64,000 nt of DNA from UBA7672 sp040398465 (GTDB taxonomy: Bacteria; Pseudomonadota; Alphaproteobacteria; Caulobacterales; Hyphomonadaceae): contig JBBAUA010000013.1 in assembly GCA_040398465.1 (NCBI GenBank), positions 11,503-75,502 of the forward strand, read 5' to 3'. Shown here one piece after another: positions 45,231 through 54,819 of the stretch (the stretch's first letter is position 1; every line of letters starts with the position of its first letter). The notes beneath the pieces were generated by a model, which saw nothing but the letters and a program-made list of their open reading frames with translations, was not told the DNA's origin and ran no database searches. The translations under genes were made by a program, and so were the position numbers.

Positions 45231-47164
45231 GCCTTCGCGCGTTTCAGATCAGGCGGCAGCGCTTCCTCGGCGAGGAACACCTTCGCATCATCCAGCATCA
45301 CGACCTCGTTGGCCTGCGACCCGAAGCGGCGCAACGCCAGCTTGCGCTCCTCCGCCTCCTTGGCGCCAACAACTGCAATCACGGGGATCTTCTGCAGAGA
45401 ATGCTCCCGGATCTTGTAGTTGATCTTCTCGCCCCGCGTATCCACCGTCACGCGCAGGCCCGCCTTGCGCAACTCCGCCGCCGCCTCTTCCGCATAGGCG
45501 TGCGCGCCCTCGGAAATCGAGGCGACCACCACCTGCACAGGCGACAACCACATCGGGAAAGCCCCGGCATAGTTCTCGATCAGCACGCCGATGAAGCGCT
45601 CCAGCGAACCAAGGATCGCGCGGTGTAGCATCACGGGACGATGCTTGCCGCCATCCTCACCAACATACTCGGCGTCAAGACGATCCGGCAGAACGTAATC
45701 CAGCTGGATCGTGCCGATCGTCCACTCGCGTCCGATCGCATCCTTGATCACGAAGTCCAGCTTCGGCGCATAGAACGCGCCATCGCCCTCCGCGATGATC
45801 GGCTCCACACCCGCGGCCCGCGCCGCAGACAGCATCTGCGTCTCGGCCTTGTCCCAGAACTCATCCGAGCCCGCGCGTTGCTCCGGCCGCGTCGCCAGAT
45901 TGATGTGATGCGTCTCCAGCCCGAAGTCCGCATGGATCGACTTGGCCAGCGTGATGAAGCGCGCCGTCTCGCCCTCGATCTGGTCCTCACGGCAGAAGAT
46001 GTGCGCATCATCCTGCGTGAACGCACGCACGCGCATCAGGCCGTGCAGCGCGCCCGACGGCTCATAGCGGTGACACGCGCCAAACTCCGCCATCCGCATC
46101 GGCAGGTCGCGATACGACTTCTGCCCCTGCTTGAAGATCTGCACATGTCCAGGGCAGTTCATCGGCTTCAGCGACAGCACCTCGTCTTCCGCCGTCTCCG
46201 CCACGAACATGTTGTCGCGATACTTCTCCCAGTGTCCCGACTGCTCCCAGAACTTGCGGTCGAGCACCTGCGGCGTGCGCACCTCGATATAGTCCGCCTC
46301 GTCCAGACGGCGGCGCACATAGCTCTCCACCGTCCGCCAAAGCGTCAGCCCCTTGGGATGCCAGAACACCATCCCCTTGCCCTCTTCCTGCATGTGGAAG
46401 AGGTCGAGCTCGCGGCCGAGCTTGCGGTGATCGCGCTTCTCCGCTTCCTCGAGACGCACAAGATGCGCTGCAAGATCCTTCTCGTTCGCCCACGCCGTGC
46501 CGTACATGCGCTGTAGCATCTCGTTGCGATGATCGCCGCGCCAGTACGCGCCAGCCAGCTTCATCAGCTTGAACGCCTTCGGCAGCTTGCCCGTGCTTGG
46601 CAGGTGAGGCCCGCGGCAGAGATCGCTCCACTGGTCGCCATGCGCATAGAGCGTGATGTCCTCGCCCGGTGGTATGATGTCGTCGATGATCTGCGCCTTG
46701 TAGTCCTCGCCAATGCCCCTGAAGTGAGCGATCGCATCGTCCTTCGACCAGACCTCGCGATTGATCGGCAGGTCGCGGTCGACGATCTCCTTCATCCTCG
46801 CTTCGATCTGCGCGAAGTCCTCCGTCGAGAACGGCTCCTTCCGCGCGAAGTCGTAGTAGAAGCCATCCTCGACCACCGGTCCGATCGTCACCTGCGTGCC
46901 GGGAAACAGCTCCTGCACTGCCTGCGCCATAACGTGGCTGGCGTCGTGGCGCAGAAGCTCCAGCGACTCCTTCGCGTTGATGTCCAGCAGTTCGAGCTTC
47001 ACATCGCCCGGCAGCGGCCGCTTCATGTCGAATAGCTCGCCATCCACCTTGGCGATCACCGACCGCTTGGCCAGTGATTTGGAGATGGCCTCCGCAATCG
47101 TCATCGGCGTCGACCCGTCGGGGTATTCGCGCACCGAGCCATCGGGGAAGGATACGTTGATCAT
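45227..47164 (-). CDS. thrS: Threonyl-tRNA synthetase
   Basis: Class II synthetase charging tRNA-Thr. The 645-residue protein has the N-terminal TGS domain (about 1-62), the editing domain (HDASHVMAQAVQELFPG with its HxxxH), and the catalytic motifs MNCPGH, CHRYEPSGALHGLMRVRAFTQDDAH and a C-terminal anticodon-binding domain (VQVVVASISEGAHAYAEE..INYKIREHSLQKIPV). The ATG at 47164 gives the standard length; the frame extends upstream without support. I see no T-box-like leader. Confidence 0.96.
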   Translation of the reverse strand: MINVSFPDGSVREYPDGSTPMTIAEAISKSLAKRSVIAKVDGELFDMKRPLPGDVKLELLDINAKESLELLRHDASHVMAQAVQELFPGTQVTIGPVVEDGFYYDFARKEPFSTEDFAQIEARMKEIVDRDLPINREVWSKDDAIAHFRGIGEDYKAQIIDDIIPPGEDITLYAHGDQWSDLCRGPHLPSTGKLPKAFKLMKLAGAYWRGDHRNEMLQRMYGTAWANEKDLAAHLVRLEEAEKRDHRKLGRELDLFHMQEEGKGMVFWHPKGLTLWRTVESYVRRRLDEADYIEVRTPQVLDRKFWEQSGHWEKYRDNMFVAETAEDEVLSLKPMNCPGHVQIFKQGQKSYRDLPMRMAEFGACHRYEPSGALHGLMRVRAFTQDDAHIFCREDQIEGETARFITLAKSIHADFGLETHHINLATRPEQRAGSDEFWDKAETQMLSAARAAGVEPIIAEGDGAFYAPKLDFVIKDAIGREWTIGTIQLDYVLPDRLDAEYVGEDGGKHRPVMLHRAILGSLERFIGVLIENYAGAFPMWLSPVQVVVASISEGAHAYAEEAAAELRKAGLRVTVDTRGEKINYKIREHSLQKIPVIAVVGAKEAEERKLALRRFGSQANEVVMLDDAKVFLAEEALPPDLKRAKA

Positions 47165-47261
47165 TGTCTCGTCTTTCGTGTTCCGCAGGACGGGTAAAGC
47201 ACTTCGCCGGGTCTTTGAACCCGCTGCCGTCCGGTTTGATTGGGATTTGGTCCCTTGGAAC

Positions 47262-47597
47262 CTAAGGGCGCGCCGGTTCGGACCGGTCCACGCTCCAGAC
47301 GCCATAGCGCCAGGGGGTGAACCACCGCGCGCCGGTGCTAGTGAGGGTCGGCGCCGGGTCCCACCCGTGCGATCCTCCAGGGCGACAGCGCGCAAACCGC
47401 GCCAGCCCCATCCACGATCCCGCCCACACGCCATGCCGGCTCACGCATTCCGCGCAGTATTCCGAGCATGACGGCTCATGCCGGCACCGCACGCCAAGCG
47501 CGACGAACGCCGGCGACAGCGTCGCCTTGTAGCCCTTGAGCAGGGCGCCGATCACCGGCTTGTACCCGGGGGCCATATCTGGAGCTTGGGGGGCCAT
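47262..47597 (-). CDS. yidD: Membrane protein insertion efficiency factor YidD
   Basis: A 111-residue small peripheral membrane protein that assists YidC-dependent insertion. The signature is complete: CRHEPSCSEYCAECV followed by HGVWAGSWMGLARFARCRPGG and HGWDPAP. It is somewhat longer than usual, with both ends extended; a start at the ATG at 47573 would also be acceptable. It lies 97 bases upstream of thrS on the same strand. Confidence 0.88.
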   Translation of the reverse strand: MAPQAPDMAPGYKPVIGALLKGYKATLSPAFVALGVRCRHEPSCSEYCAECVSRHGVWAGSWMGLARFARCRPGGSHGWDPAPTLTSTGARWFTPWRYGVWSVDRSEPARP

Positions 47598-47702
47598 GCC
47601 TCAGACCATACCCCAACCGCCAAAGACCAGCAAACAGACCGGCGACGGCTTGCAGCCGCTGGCCGCCGGGCTAAAAGACCGCCACTCGATCGGGGATTGG
47701 TC

Positions 47703-48209
47703 ATGAAGTACGCCATTTTCGCCGCCGCGCTCGCGCTGGCCGCCTGTCAGCCTGCCACCCAGGAGGCCGCCAAGCCGGCAGAGCCCGCCGCCCCGGCTGC
47801 GGCCCCCGCTCCAGCAACCGAACCCGCCAAGCCCTCCGGCCCCCCGCGCACGGTCGCCGCTGAGACCATGTCTGACGATCTCTCTGGCGCCGCCGCCGTC
47901 ACCGACATCCATTTCGTCGAGGACGCGGACGTTAAGCTGTTCTCGACAGCCGGCGGCGATCCCGCGATCAACGGGCTCTACACCTACCTTGCCCTGTTCA
48001 CCGCACCGGAGGGCTGGACCCGCATCTACATGATCGGCAACTTCAACTCATGGGACGTCATTGAGGAATCGCCGACGCGGGTGGTGCTGAAAGTCAGCCG
48101 CTCCTGGATCGAGGAAGGCACGGGCGAGGTGAAGACCGCCGACGAAAAGCTGATCCTCGATGTACCGCAGGACGAGAAAGCTCCGCTGACGGTCACGCCC
48201 GCCGCCTAG
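47703..48209 (+). CDS. Lipoprotein of unknown function
   Basis: A 168-residue predicted lipoprotein (ALALAAC lipobox) with a 30-residue Pro/Ala linker, then a compact domain: AAVTDIHFVEDADVKLFSTAGGDPAINGLYTYLALF, RIYMIGNFNSWDVIEE and a strand-rich end. The mid segment around NFNSWDV resembles no family I can name. Divergent from yidD. Confidence 0.72.
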   Translation: MKYAIFAAALALAACQPATQEAAKPAEPAAPAAAPAPATEPAKPSGPPRTVAAETMSDDLSGAAAVTDIHFVEDADVKLFSTAGGDPAINGLYTYLALFTAPEGWTRIYMIGNFNSWDVIEESPTRVVLKVSRSWIEEGTGEVKTADEKLILDVPQDEKAPLTVTPAA

Positions 48210-48303
48210 AAGCCAAGGCCCCCGGATCTCCTTCCGCGCGGCTGCGTGATCACGTTCCGCACGGCCCATTCCCGCAATCGCCCCGCTGCGCTAGCCTCAG
48301 GCC

Positions 48304-48939
48304 ATGCCAACGCCACGCGTCTTTGCAGACCTCCACGCCCAGGCTCGCCGCCTCGCGCGCCGGCCGGAGGAAGCCGACGACCTTCTGCAATCCGCGCTAC
48401 TCGCGGCGCTTGAATCCGGACGCACCGACCTCGCCTCGCCCGAGACACGCCGCTGGCTATCCGGCGTTATCCGCAACCGCGCCGCCTTCGACGCCCGCAC
48501 CTCCGCCCGCCGCCGCCGCCGCGACAGCGCATGGGGCGAAGACGTCTTCCCTCGCACAGAGCGTGGGGGAGGTGGGTCGCCGCGTCTCCTCGGCGAGACG
48601 GTGGGACCTGCCGCTACTCTCCCCAAGCTCTCCCCCTCCCTCCGCCTCACCGCGCTCCTCGCCCTCTCCGGCCATACCCGCCAGGAAATCGGCTGGCTCC
48701 TGAATCTCTCCGACACCGCCCTCCGCCAGCGCATCTCCCAACTCAAGCGCGCGCTCGACAACGCCCCCGCCCCGGACGCGGCCCCCACCGGCCCCCTCGC
48801 CTTCGGCCGCATCCGTCGGGCTCTGCTCGGGCCCGCCCGCCGCGAGAACGCCTTTCTCGCCAGCCATGACCCTGACGGTCATCTTTTCGTGGTCAGCCGC
48901 TCACACTTCCCCGCCCCGCGGCAACAGACAGCCGGGTAA
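48304..48939 (+). CDS. Sigma-70-like (ECF-type) RNA polymerase sigma factor
   Basis: A 211-residue protein. Region 2 is FADLHAQARRLARRPEEADDLLQSALLAAL with RRWLSGVIRNRAAFDARTSARRRRR; region 4 is LRLTALLALSGHTRQEIGWLLNLSDTALRQRISQLKRAL. Between them lies a Gly/Pro-rich linker, and about 60 residues follow region 4, which plain ECF factors lack. No anti-sigma gene is adjacent. The VOC gene follows after 17 bases. Confidence 0.75.
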   Translation: MPTPRVFADLHAQARRLARRPEEADDLLQSALLAALESGRTDLASPETRRWLSGVIRNRAAFDARTSARRRRRDSAWGEDVFPRTERGGGGSPRLLGETVGPAATLPKLSPSLRLTALLALSGHTRQEIGWLLNLSDTALRQRISQLKRALDNAPAPDAAPTGPLAFGRIRRALLGPARRENAFLASHDPDGHLFVVSRSHFPAPRQQTAG

Positions 48940-48956
48940 GGACAAAGGAGACCCCC

Positions 48957-49346
48957 ATGCTCGGCAAATACGCAATCGGCAACATCGTCTATTACGTGTC
49001 AGACGTTGACCGCACCGAAGCCTTCTACCGCGACACGCTCGGTCTCGCCGTCGACCGCGTCCCCGGCGAGGGTCCAGAACACGGCGGCGACTTCCTCATC
49101 GCCCACACGGCGGGCGGCATCGACCTGATCTTCTTCGCTAACCCCGAAGCAATGCCGGGCCAGTCGCCCGTCATCGTCTTCACCCTGGCCGAAGGAGGCA
49201 TCGACGGGATCGTTGAAGGCCTCGCAAAAAAGGGCGCGACCATCGTCACGCCTCTCAGCGAGGCGCCCGGCGGTTGGTCCGCCGACCTCGGCGACCCTGA
49301 CGGCCACGTCTTCTCCGTCTACCAGTCGGAAGAAATCCCGCGCTGA
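48957..49346 (+). CDS. VOC family protein
   Basis: A 129-residue vicinal-oxygen-chelate fold protein with two beta-alpha-beta modules: GNIVYYVSDVDRTEAFYRDTLGLAVDR and VIVFTLAEGGIDGIVEGLAKKGATIVTPLSEAPGGWSADLGDPDGHVFSVYQ. The final DPDGHVFSVYQ is a typical ligand-bearing strand. The ATG follows AAAGGAGACCCCC. Substrate unknown. Confidence 0.86.
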   Translation: MLGKYAIGNIVYYVSDVDRTEAFYRDTLGLAVDRVPGEGPEHGGDFLIAHTAGGIDLIFFANPEAMPGQSPVIVFTLAEGGIDGIVEGLAKKGATIVTPLSEAPGGWSADLGDPDGHVFSVYQSEEIPR

Positions 49347-49378
49347 CGTGAGCAGGGCGGGCGCGCCTCAGCGCCCGC

Positions 49379-50317
49379 CTACAGGTCCAGGTCCCAGAAC
49401 TCGCTAGTCGCCTGGCCGCCCCAGTCGTCATGGCTTTCCTGGCCCGTTTTGCGGAATCCAAGCTTCGCATAAATCGCCCGCGCCGCCGTCAGCTCCGCAT
49501 GCGTCCACAGCGTCACGCGCCGGTATCCCTTGGCCCGCGCGAAGGCGACGCATTCTTCCGCGAGCCTCCGCCCCAACCCCATCCCCCGCGCCTTGGGATC
49601 AAGCAGCAGCAGCCTGATCCGCGCGACGTCCGCCTTCCTTGCTTTCGGATCGTCCTTCACCAGCATGACACAGCCGACGGGCTCGCCACACATCACCGCA
49701 ATCCAGCACTTCTCCAGCTTCGCGTCGAAACTGGCGACGAAATCCGAAACGATCCTGGCGCACATCCCTTCGAACGGCCCGCTCCAGCCATACTCCTCGA
49801 AGTAAAGCTCTCCATGCCGCTTCACCATCCAGCCAAGATCGCCCGGCGCCGGATCACGCAAAGTGCAACTGTCGCCCGCAACCTCCCCAGCCACCAGCGC
49901 CTCGATCGCCTGCATCGCGCCAACCAGCCGTTCGCGCTCCGCGCCGCCCAGTCTCGCAAGCATCGTGGTTGTCTGCTCCAGCTGCCGCGCATTCGCCGCC
50001 GCAAAACGCGTGCGCCCCTTGGTGGACAATCCGAGATAGCTGACCCGCCCGTCCGCGTCAGATCGCGTGCGCGTCACCAGTCCGTCCTTCTCGAAGCGCG
50101 CCAGCATGCGGCTGAGATAGGCCGCGTCGAAATCCAGCGCCTTCGCGATATCGCTCGCCGTCACCCCCGCGCCATTCGCGATCTCAAACAGTACGCGCAT
50201 TTCACCAAGCGACCATGGCGTGTCGAGAAAGTTCTTCCGCAGCGCACCGACCTCTCGGGTGTAGAAGCGGTTGAACCGGCGAACAGATGCGATCTGCGAC
50301 TTGGATGGCCTCGACAT
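49379..50317 (-). CDS. MarR-type regulator fused to a GNAT acetyltransferase
   Basis: A 312-residue two-domain protein. Residues 1-145 are a MarR winged helix (LGEMRVLFEIANGAGVTASDIAKALDFDAAYLSRMLARFEKDGLVTRTRSDADGR). Residues 155-312 are a GNAT domain with the acetyl-CoA loop LLLDPKARGMGLGRRLAEECVAFARAKGYRRVTLWTHAELTAARAIYAKLGF. Such fusions are a recognised family; ligand and targets are unknown. Confidence 0.9.
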   Translation of the reverse strand: MSRPSKSQIASVRRFNRFYTREVGALRKNFLDTPWSLGEMRVLFEIANGAGVTASDIAKALDFDAAYLSRMLARFEKDGLVTRTRSDADGRVSYLGLSTKGRTRFAAANARQLEQTTTMLARLGGAERERLVGAMQAIEALVAGEVAGDSCTLRDPAPGDLGWMVKRHGELYFEEYGWSGPFEGMCARIVSDFVASFDAKLEKCWIAVMCGEPVGCVMLVKDDPKARKADVARIRLLLLDPKARGMGLGRRLAEECVAFARAKGYRRVTLWTHAELTAARAIYAKLGFRKTGQESHDDWGGQATSEFWDLDL

Positions 50318-50344
50318 GGAGGCACATTCGGCACGATAGTTGAC

Positions 50345-52026
50345 TTAGTCAAGTATCTTGACGAGGCCGCCTGCAGGACTTGAATCCGAAAGACGCTGCA
50401 TGCAAGTCCTGATCTCGTCCTGCGCGTCGGGATACGTAGCGAATACGGTGGTGGCGGGGGCAAAGGGCGTGATCCCGCGCTCCGTGAACCCGATCTCGCC
50501 CATGGCGGTCCACTCCGGCGGCAAGTCGCCCTCGAACCATCCCGGATAGACCATCGCCAGGCCGACATTCTTGTCCGTCGCCAGCTTCGCCATCCAGCCC
50601 GGCTCGCCCGCCGAGCGCGCTTTGCGCGCCTCTTCGCTCCCAAGTCCCCACAGGTCCAGCACATATGCGTCATTGCGGAAACTGACCCAGCCAAGGTCGT
50701 TCACTGCCACGGGCTGGCGCCAGCACTCCGTGACGAGGCGATGCATCTGGTGCTGCTGCCGATCGATGTTTCGGGCGCCGAGGGGCGTCGTGGCGAAGAC
50801 GTAGACGCCCAGCGATCCGCCAAGCAGCGCCACGCCCATGCCCAGCACCGCCGATCTCACCAGCGACTGCGCAAGCACATGCAACTCCGGCTGCAACAGG
50901 TGCACCAGGCCCATCGCGATCACGCAAAACACATAGACTTCGTACCGTGCATAGCTGTCCATCCGGCCCAGCATCATCGCCAGCACCAACACCGCGACCA
51001 GTCCCAGCGCGAGCACCCGATCGCGGCCACTCCGCTTCCATGCCCCATAGGCGAGCCCCAGCGCCATCACGCCCAGTAACGGGCCTGCTGGCGACTGTGC
51101 GTTGTTCAGGAACGTGGCCAGCAATCCGCCGGCAACCCCGCCGCCGCCATCAACGACGCCGCCNNNNNNNNNNNNNNNNNNNNNNNNNNNNNNNNNNNNN
51201 NNNNNNNNNNNNNNNNNNNNNNNNNNNNNNNNNNNNNNNNNNNNNNNNNNNNNNNNNNNNNNNCGCCGCCATCAACGACGCCGCCTGCCGCCGCCGACTT
51301 GCTGAGCACCGAACTCGGCAATGCCGGCAGTCCCAGCGATGTAAGCCACCATCCATACAGCGCCACCGGCGCAATTGCCGCCGGAACCGCCAGCCCGGCA
51401 AACATCCAGCGCCGATCGACCAGCGCCGCGCCAACACCGAACGCCAGCACGATGGCGCCTTCGAACCGCACCAGCGGCCCGAGCATCAGGACAAGCAGGG
51501 TCCACCGGTCATACTTCGCATCGATCAGCCGCGTCACCGCAACGACAGAAAGAAGCACGTGCAGGCTGTGCTCCATGCCCGTGAAGATCACCCCGAACAC
51601 GTTGAAAGCCAGCAGCGCCAGCCCCAGCACGATCAACGCATTCCGTGCGGCCCGCGCGTCACCCGCCATCCGCTTCAGGCTGAATGCCAGGATCACCCGA
51701 ACCGTGGCGACAAAGCACGCGATGTTCACCAGCAGCGGCACATACAGCATCACGCCAAGCCTCTCGAAGGCCGCGAGCAACCACGGCCACGCAATCGACG
51801 AGGACGGGTTGGCGTACTCCCCCGGGTTCACGCCGAAATGCCCGCGCGCGATGTTCTCCGCCAGCGCCATGTGAATGTAGGGATCGTCCAGCGTGTAGAA
51901 TGACGCGGGCGAGGCCACGAAGATCAAGAGTGCCGCATAGGCAAGCGACAGGGCGACGGCGCCCAGCGTCACCCAGCGCGCGATCAACCGCATTTCATCC
52001 GGATTGGCGGACCCGGCATCCGTCAT
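50345..52026 (-). CDS. GT-C-like membrane glycosyltransferase candidate (split by assembly gap)
   Basis: Polytopic membrane protein of about 519 residues after merging. The N-terminal half holds a membrane helix and the first loop with FYTLDDPYIHMALAENIARG, an acidic pair in the place where GT-C enzymes keep catalytic Asp/Glu, followed by several helices; the C-terminal half has further helices and a soluble periplasmic domain (VNDLGWVSFRNDAYVLDLWGLGS). An N-run at 51164-51263 breaks the frame, but merging the 22-base duplicated ends joins the parts in frame. Start at 52026 follows GGAGGGGCCGCC. The GT-C role is inference; it lies at the end of the glycan gene block. Confidence 0.75.
51164..51263. 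other. 100-N scaffold gap flanked by a 22-bp exact duplication
   Basis: The 22 bases 51142-51163 are repeated at 51264-51285. Merging them removes 122 bases and restores a single frame through a Gly/Ala-rich stretch. The region is a run of CCG repeats, which explains the assembly break. Confidence 0.88.
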
Positions 52027-52085
52027 GGCGGCCCCTCCAAGGGTCATGCGCCACCCAACACCAGAAAACTTTCACCATGGTTACA

Positions 52086-52970
52086 CTAGGCCGGCCGGCG
52101 CAGCATCCAACGCAGCCTGAGCCGCATCCGCTGCGCAAAGTCCATGCGATAGGTCTGCACCACATCGCGTGCGAACGGCGTCCGCTTAAGGCTGTCCCAG
52201 TACGCCCACGCCCACGGATGCCAGACATTGCGCATCCAAGGCTTCTCCGTACCGATGAAATGGATCAGCCGCGGCCGCCTGTGGCCCCACCGCCTGTCCG
52301 GCGCCGTCTCCGAGGCGATCTCCTCCGGCTTCAGGAAACGCTGCACATTCCATGTCGGCTCGATCACGGCGGCGTTCATCCAGAACGCATAGTTGAGCCC
52401 GTCCTGGTCGCCGAACAAAAGCCGTTCGCCATTCCGAGCGACAAAGTCTATCGCCTTGCTGAACAACTTCGCCCCTCTCACCTTTGGAAGGTCGATCACC
52501 AGCACGCCGGAATTGAAATACCGCCCGCCCTTCGGCAGCGACCATGCCCCGGCGAATTCATCCGCGTCCTGGTAGCAGTCCGTCACGGCGCCCAGCGCAT
52601 GCCCCTTGAGGTCGACATCCACCAGCTCGCGAATGTCCCCGAGCACAACCGTATCGCTGTCCACATAGATCACCCGCCTGCAGTCCTGCGGGGCCAGCGC
52701 CTCCAGCCCCAGCCGGAACAGCACCGTGCGATTGAGATGCCCATGCGTGAACGCTGGCAAGTCCTCATCGCGCACGTCGATCCACACGAAGTCCGCGCCG
52801 CGCGCCGTCCGCTCGGTGCGCCGCCTGATCTCCTCGCTCACGCCCGACTGCAGCAGGATAAAGCGCAGCTTCGCCCCCGGCGCATGGCGTATGATCGACG
52901 CCATCACATTGGCCGCATGCGGCGCATAGCGGCCGTCGAACCCCATCGCGATGTCAATGCGATCGCTCAT
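52086..52970 (-). CDS. Glycosyltransferase family 8 protein
   Basis: A 294-residue GT-A enzyme. The metal-binding DxD is in RRVIYVDSDTVVLGDI, the donor pocket element GGRYFNSGVLVIDL follows, then FGDQDGLNYAFW, and the metal-ligand His in LIHFIGTEKPW. These are the GT8 landmarks (galactosyl/glucosyltransferases of LPS type). Its start overlaps the stop of the upstream GT2 gene by four bases (ATGA). Donor and acceptor unknown. Confidence 0.9.
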   Translation of the reverse strand: MSDRIDIAMGFDGRYAPHAANVMASIIRHAPGAKLRFILLQSGVSEEIRRRTERTARGADFVWIDVRDEDLPAFTHGHLNRTVLFRLGLEALAPQDCRRVIYVDSDTVVLGDIRELVDVDLKGHALGAVTDCYQDADEFAGAWSLPKGGRYFNSGVLVIDLPKVRGAKLFSKAIDFVARNGERLLFGDQDGLNYAFWMNAAVIEPTWNVQRFLKPEEIASETAPDRRWGHRRPRLIHFIGTEKPWMRNVWHPWAWAYWDSLKRTPFARDVVQTYRMDFAQRMRLRLRWMLRRPA

Positions 52971-53935
52971 GCTCGGCCTTCCCTGTGGCGATGTGGAAGG
53001 ATCGACCGCAACGCCGCCCCACGCAGCCGCGACTTCAGAACAAGATGAAACAACGTGCGCGCCGGAAACACGCGGAACGCACCACCGATCGCCGCCAGCG
53101 CCTGCTTCCGCTCGCCCGCAAGCGCACGCGCCACCGCCGCGTCCACGAAATAGTCGAAATACTGCCGGATCGAAAGCGTGTACCCGCGCACGATGCCCAG
53201 CGGATGCCCGAACACGCGCCAGCTTGGCAGCGCATGGCGCAAGAACACTTTCCGTGCAAAGCCCAGCCGCCGCATGCGCAGCTTGTCGAACGAGCCCGGC
53301 GGGCGCTGGCGGAACAGAACGCCCGGCGTCGGCGTGAACCCCACCTTACGTCGCCGTGCGATCCGCAGCTGCCAGTCCCAGTCCTGGTCTCCCAGCAACG
53401 ACTCGTCAAACAGCCCGACCTCGCGCGCCACACTCGCCCGCACCACTGTTGCTCCCAGCTGCGGATAATACGACGACAGCATCGCCTTCACGAGCGCGTC
53501 GCCGCTGCCTGGATTGTCCGGCCACGGATCGCTCTCGGGCCGCAAGGTCTGATCCGTCGAGATCACCTGCCCGAACACCGCCTCCAGATCGGGCTGCGCG
53601 CGCAGCATTCTCAGCTGCTCGGCAATGTTCGCCGGCAACCACACATCATCATCGTCGAGAAACGCGATGAACTCGCCCCTGGCCATCTTCAGCCCGGCAT
53701 TGCGCGCCGCCCCCGCGCCAGCCTTCTGCACCGTCATGTAGAATGCGCCGAATGCCTCAGCCGCCAGCTTGTTCTCGGCGGCCAGCCCATTGTCGCCAAC
53801 CAGAATCTCGAACCGCAGCGTCTCCGTCTCGATCGCACGAATGCTCGCCAGCGCCTCGCGCAGCAGCGCAGGACGATCACGCGTCGGCACGATCACGGAC
53901 ACAAGAACCGGGGCTGGCGCGATGCTCACACCCAC
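52967..53935 (-). CDS. Glycosyltransferase family 2 protein
   Basis: A 322-residue GT-A transferase: VSVIVPTRDRPALLREALASI, GAGAARNAGLKMARGEFIAFLDDDDVW (the DxD), and LLGDQDWDWQLRIARR. The C-terminal 90 residues are basic and amphipathic, consistent with membrane association. Overlaps the GT8 gene and, by 10 bases, the polysaccharide deacetylase gene, so all three are translated together. Confidence 0.91.
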   Translation of the reverse strand: MGVSIAPAPVLVSVIVPTRDRPALLREALASIRAIETETLRFEILVGDNGLAAENKLAAEAFGAFYMTVQKAGAGAARNAGLKMARGEFIAFLDDDDVWLPANIAEQLRMLRAQPDLEAVFGQVISTDQTLRPESDPWPDNPGSGDALVKAMLSSYYPQLGATVVRASVAREVGLFDESLLGDQDWDWQLRIARRRKVGFTPTPGVLFRQRPPGSFDKLRMRRLGFARKVFLRHALPSWRVFGHPLGIVRGYTLSIRQYFDYFVDAAVARALAGERKQALAAIGGAFRVFPARTLFHLVLKSRLRGAALRSILPHRHREGRA

Positions 53936-54738
53936 TCCTCCCAGCGATCGAACTTGCCCTTGAGCAATGCGTTGAAAATCCGGTCGCCGTCGAACTTGGT
54001 CACGAATGTACGCGCAACCGTGCCCTCCGGGCGGGTCGCTTCAGCCTGCGCGTATACAATTTCGTAGCCCGCGTCGTTCGCCGCCTTCATGGCCTCGGCC
54101 TTCCAGTTCGCCGACTGGCCGAGCGGAATCGCGAACGTCGTCGGCGCATGCCCTAGCCGGCGTGCGAACAGGTCACGCGAGCCCGCCAGCTCATCCAGAA
54201 CCTGCTGCCCGCTGATGCATCCAAAGTCCGGATGCGTCGCTGAATGGCTGCCCATCTCGGCCCCCGCCGCAAGCATCGCCTCGACATCCCGCCAGCCCAT
54301 CACAAGCGGATTGGCCCACGCGACATTGCCCTCGGTCCACTCCGACACCGGGAAGAACGTCCACGGAAGATCGTATTCCTTCATGATCGGCGCAGCATTC
54401 GTCGCAACGCTCTTCAGCCCATCATCAAACGTGATCGCCAGGTCCTTCGGCCCGCCGCCCGTACGCGCAATCTCGGACGCCGGAACGAAGCGATAGCCCG
54501 CATTCAGCGCCAGCTCGATATGGCGACGCAGCTGCACAGGCGTGACGTCATTCGTCCCCCACTCTTCCTGCCCGACCGTGTGATAGCAGAGGATGCGGCC
54601 GATATAGCGACGACGCGCCCGCCCCACGCGCGCCAGCACGTGCCGCTCGCAGCACATCCGCGCGGACGCGAACCGCTTGCGGTCGACGCCGACCGCGCCG
54701 GCAATCCTGCTCAGAGCTTTTTTCACGACGCGCTTCAC
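53926..54738 (-). CDS. Polysaccharide deacetylase (NodB/CE4 fold)
   Basis: A 270-residue enzyme. The CE4 motifs are AITFDDGLKS (catalytic Asp and metal-binding Asp) and EMGSHSATHPDFG (metal His pair). It lacks an obvious signal peptide, though the N-terminus is strongly basic (KRVVKKALSRIAGAVGVDRKRF). The substrate is likely an N-acetylated sugar of a surface glycan. It is translated with GT2 and GT8. Confidence 0.88.
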   Translation of the reverse strand: MKRVVKKALSRIAGAVGVDRKRFASARMCCERHVLARVGRARRRYIGRILCYHTVGQEEWGTNDVTPVQLRRHIELALNAGYRFVPASEIARTGGGPKDLAITFDDGLKSVATNAAPIMKEYDLPWTFFPVSEWTEGNVAWANPLVMGWRDVEAMLAAGAEMGSHSATHPDFGCISGQQVLDELAGSRDLFARRLGHAPTTFAIPLGQSANWKAEAMKAANDAGYEIVYAQAEATRPEGTVARTFVTKFDGDRIFNALLKGKFDRWEEWV

Positions 54739-54819
54739 CTGGCCCGCCGGGAAGGGGGCGCGGACCGGATCCCGTTCACCTCGAAGCGAGCAAGCGCCAT
54801 GCCACTCGGCGTTCGGCGA

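Noticed and set aside
47165..47261. A T-box or leader peptide before thrS
   Set aside because: I found no T-box motif, no Thr-rich short frame and no terminator hairpin in the 97 bases.
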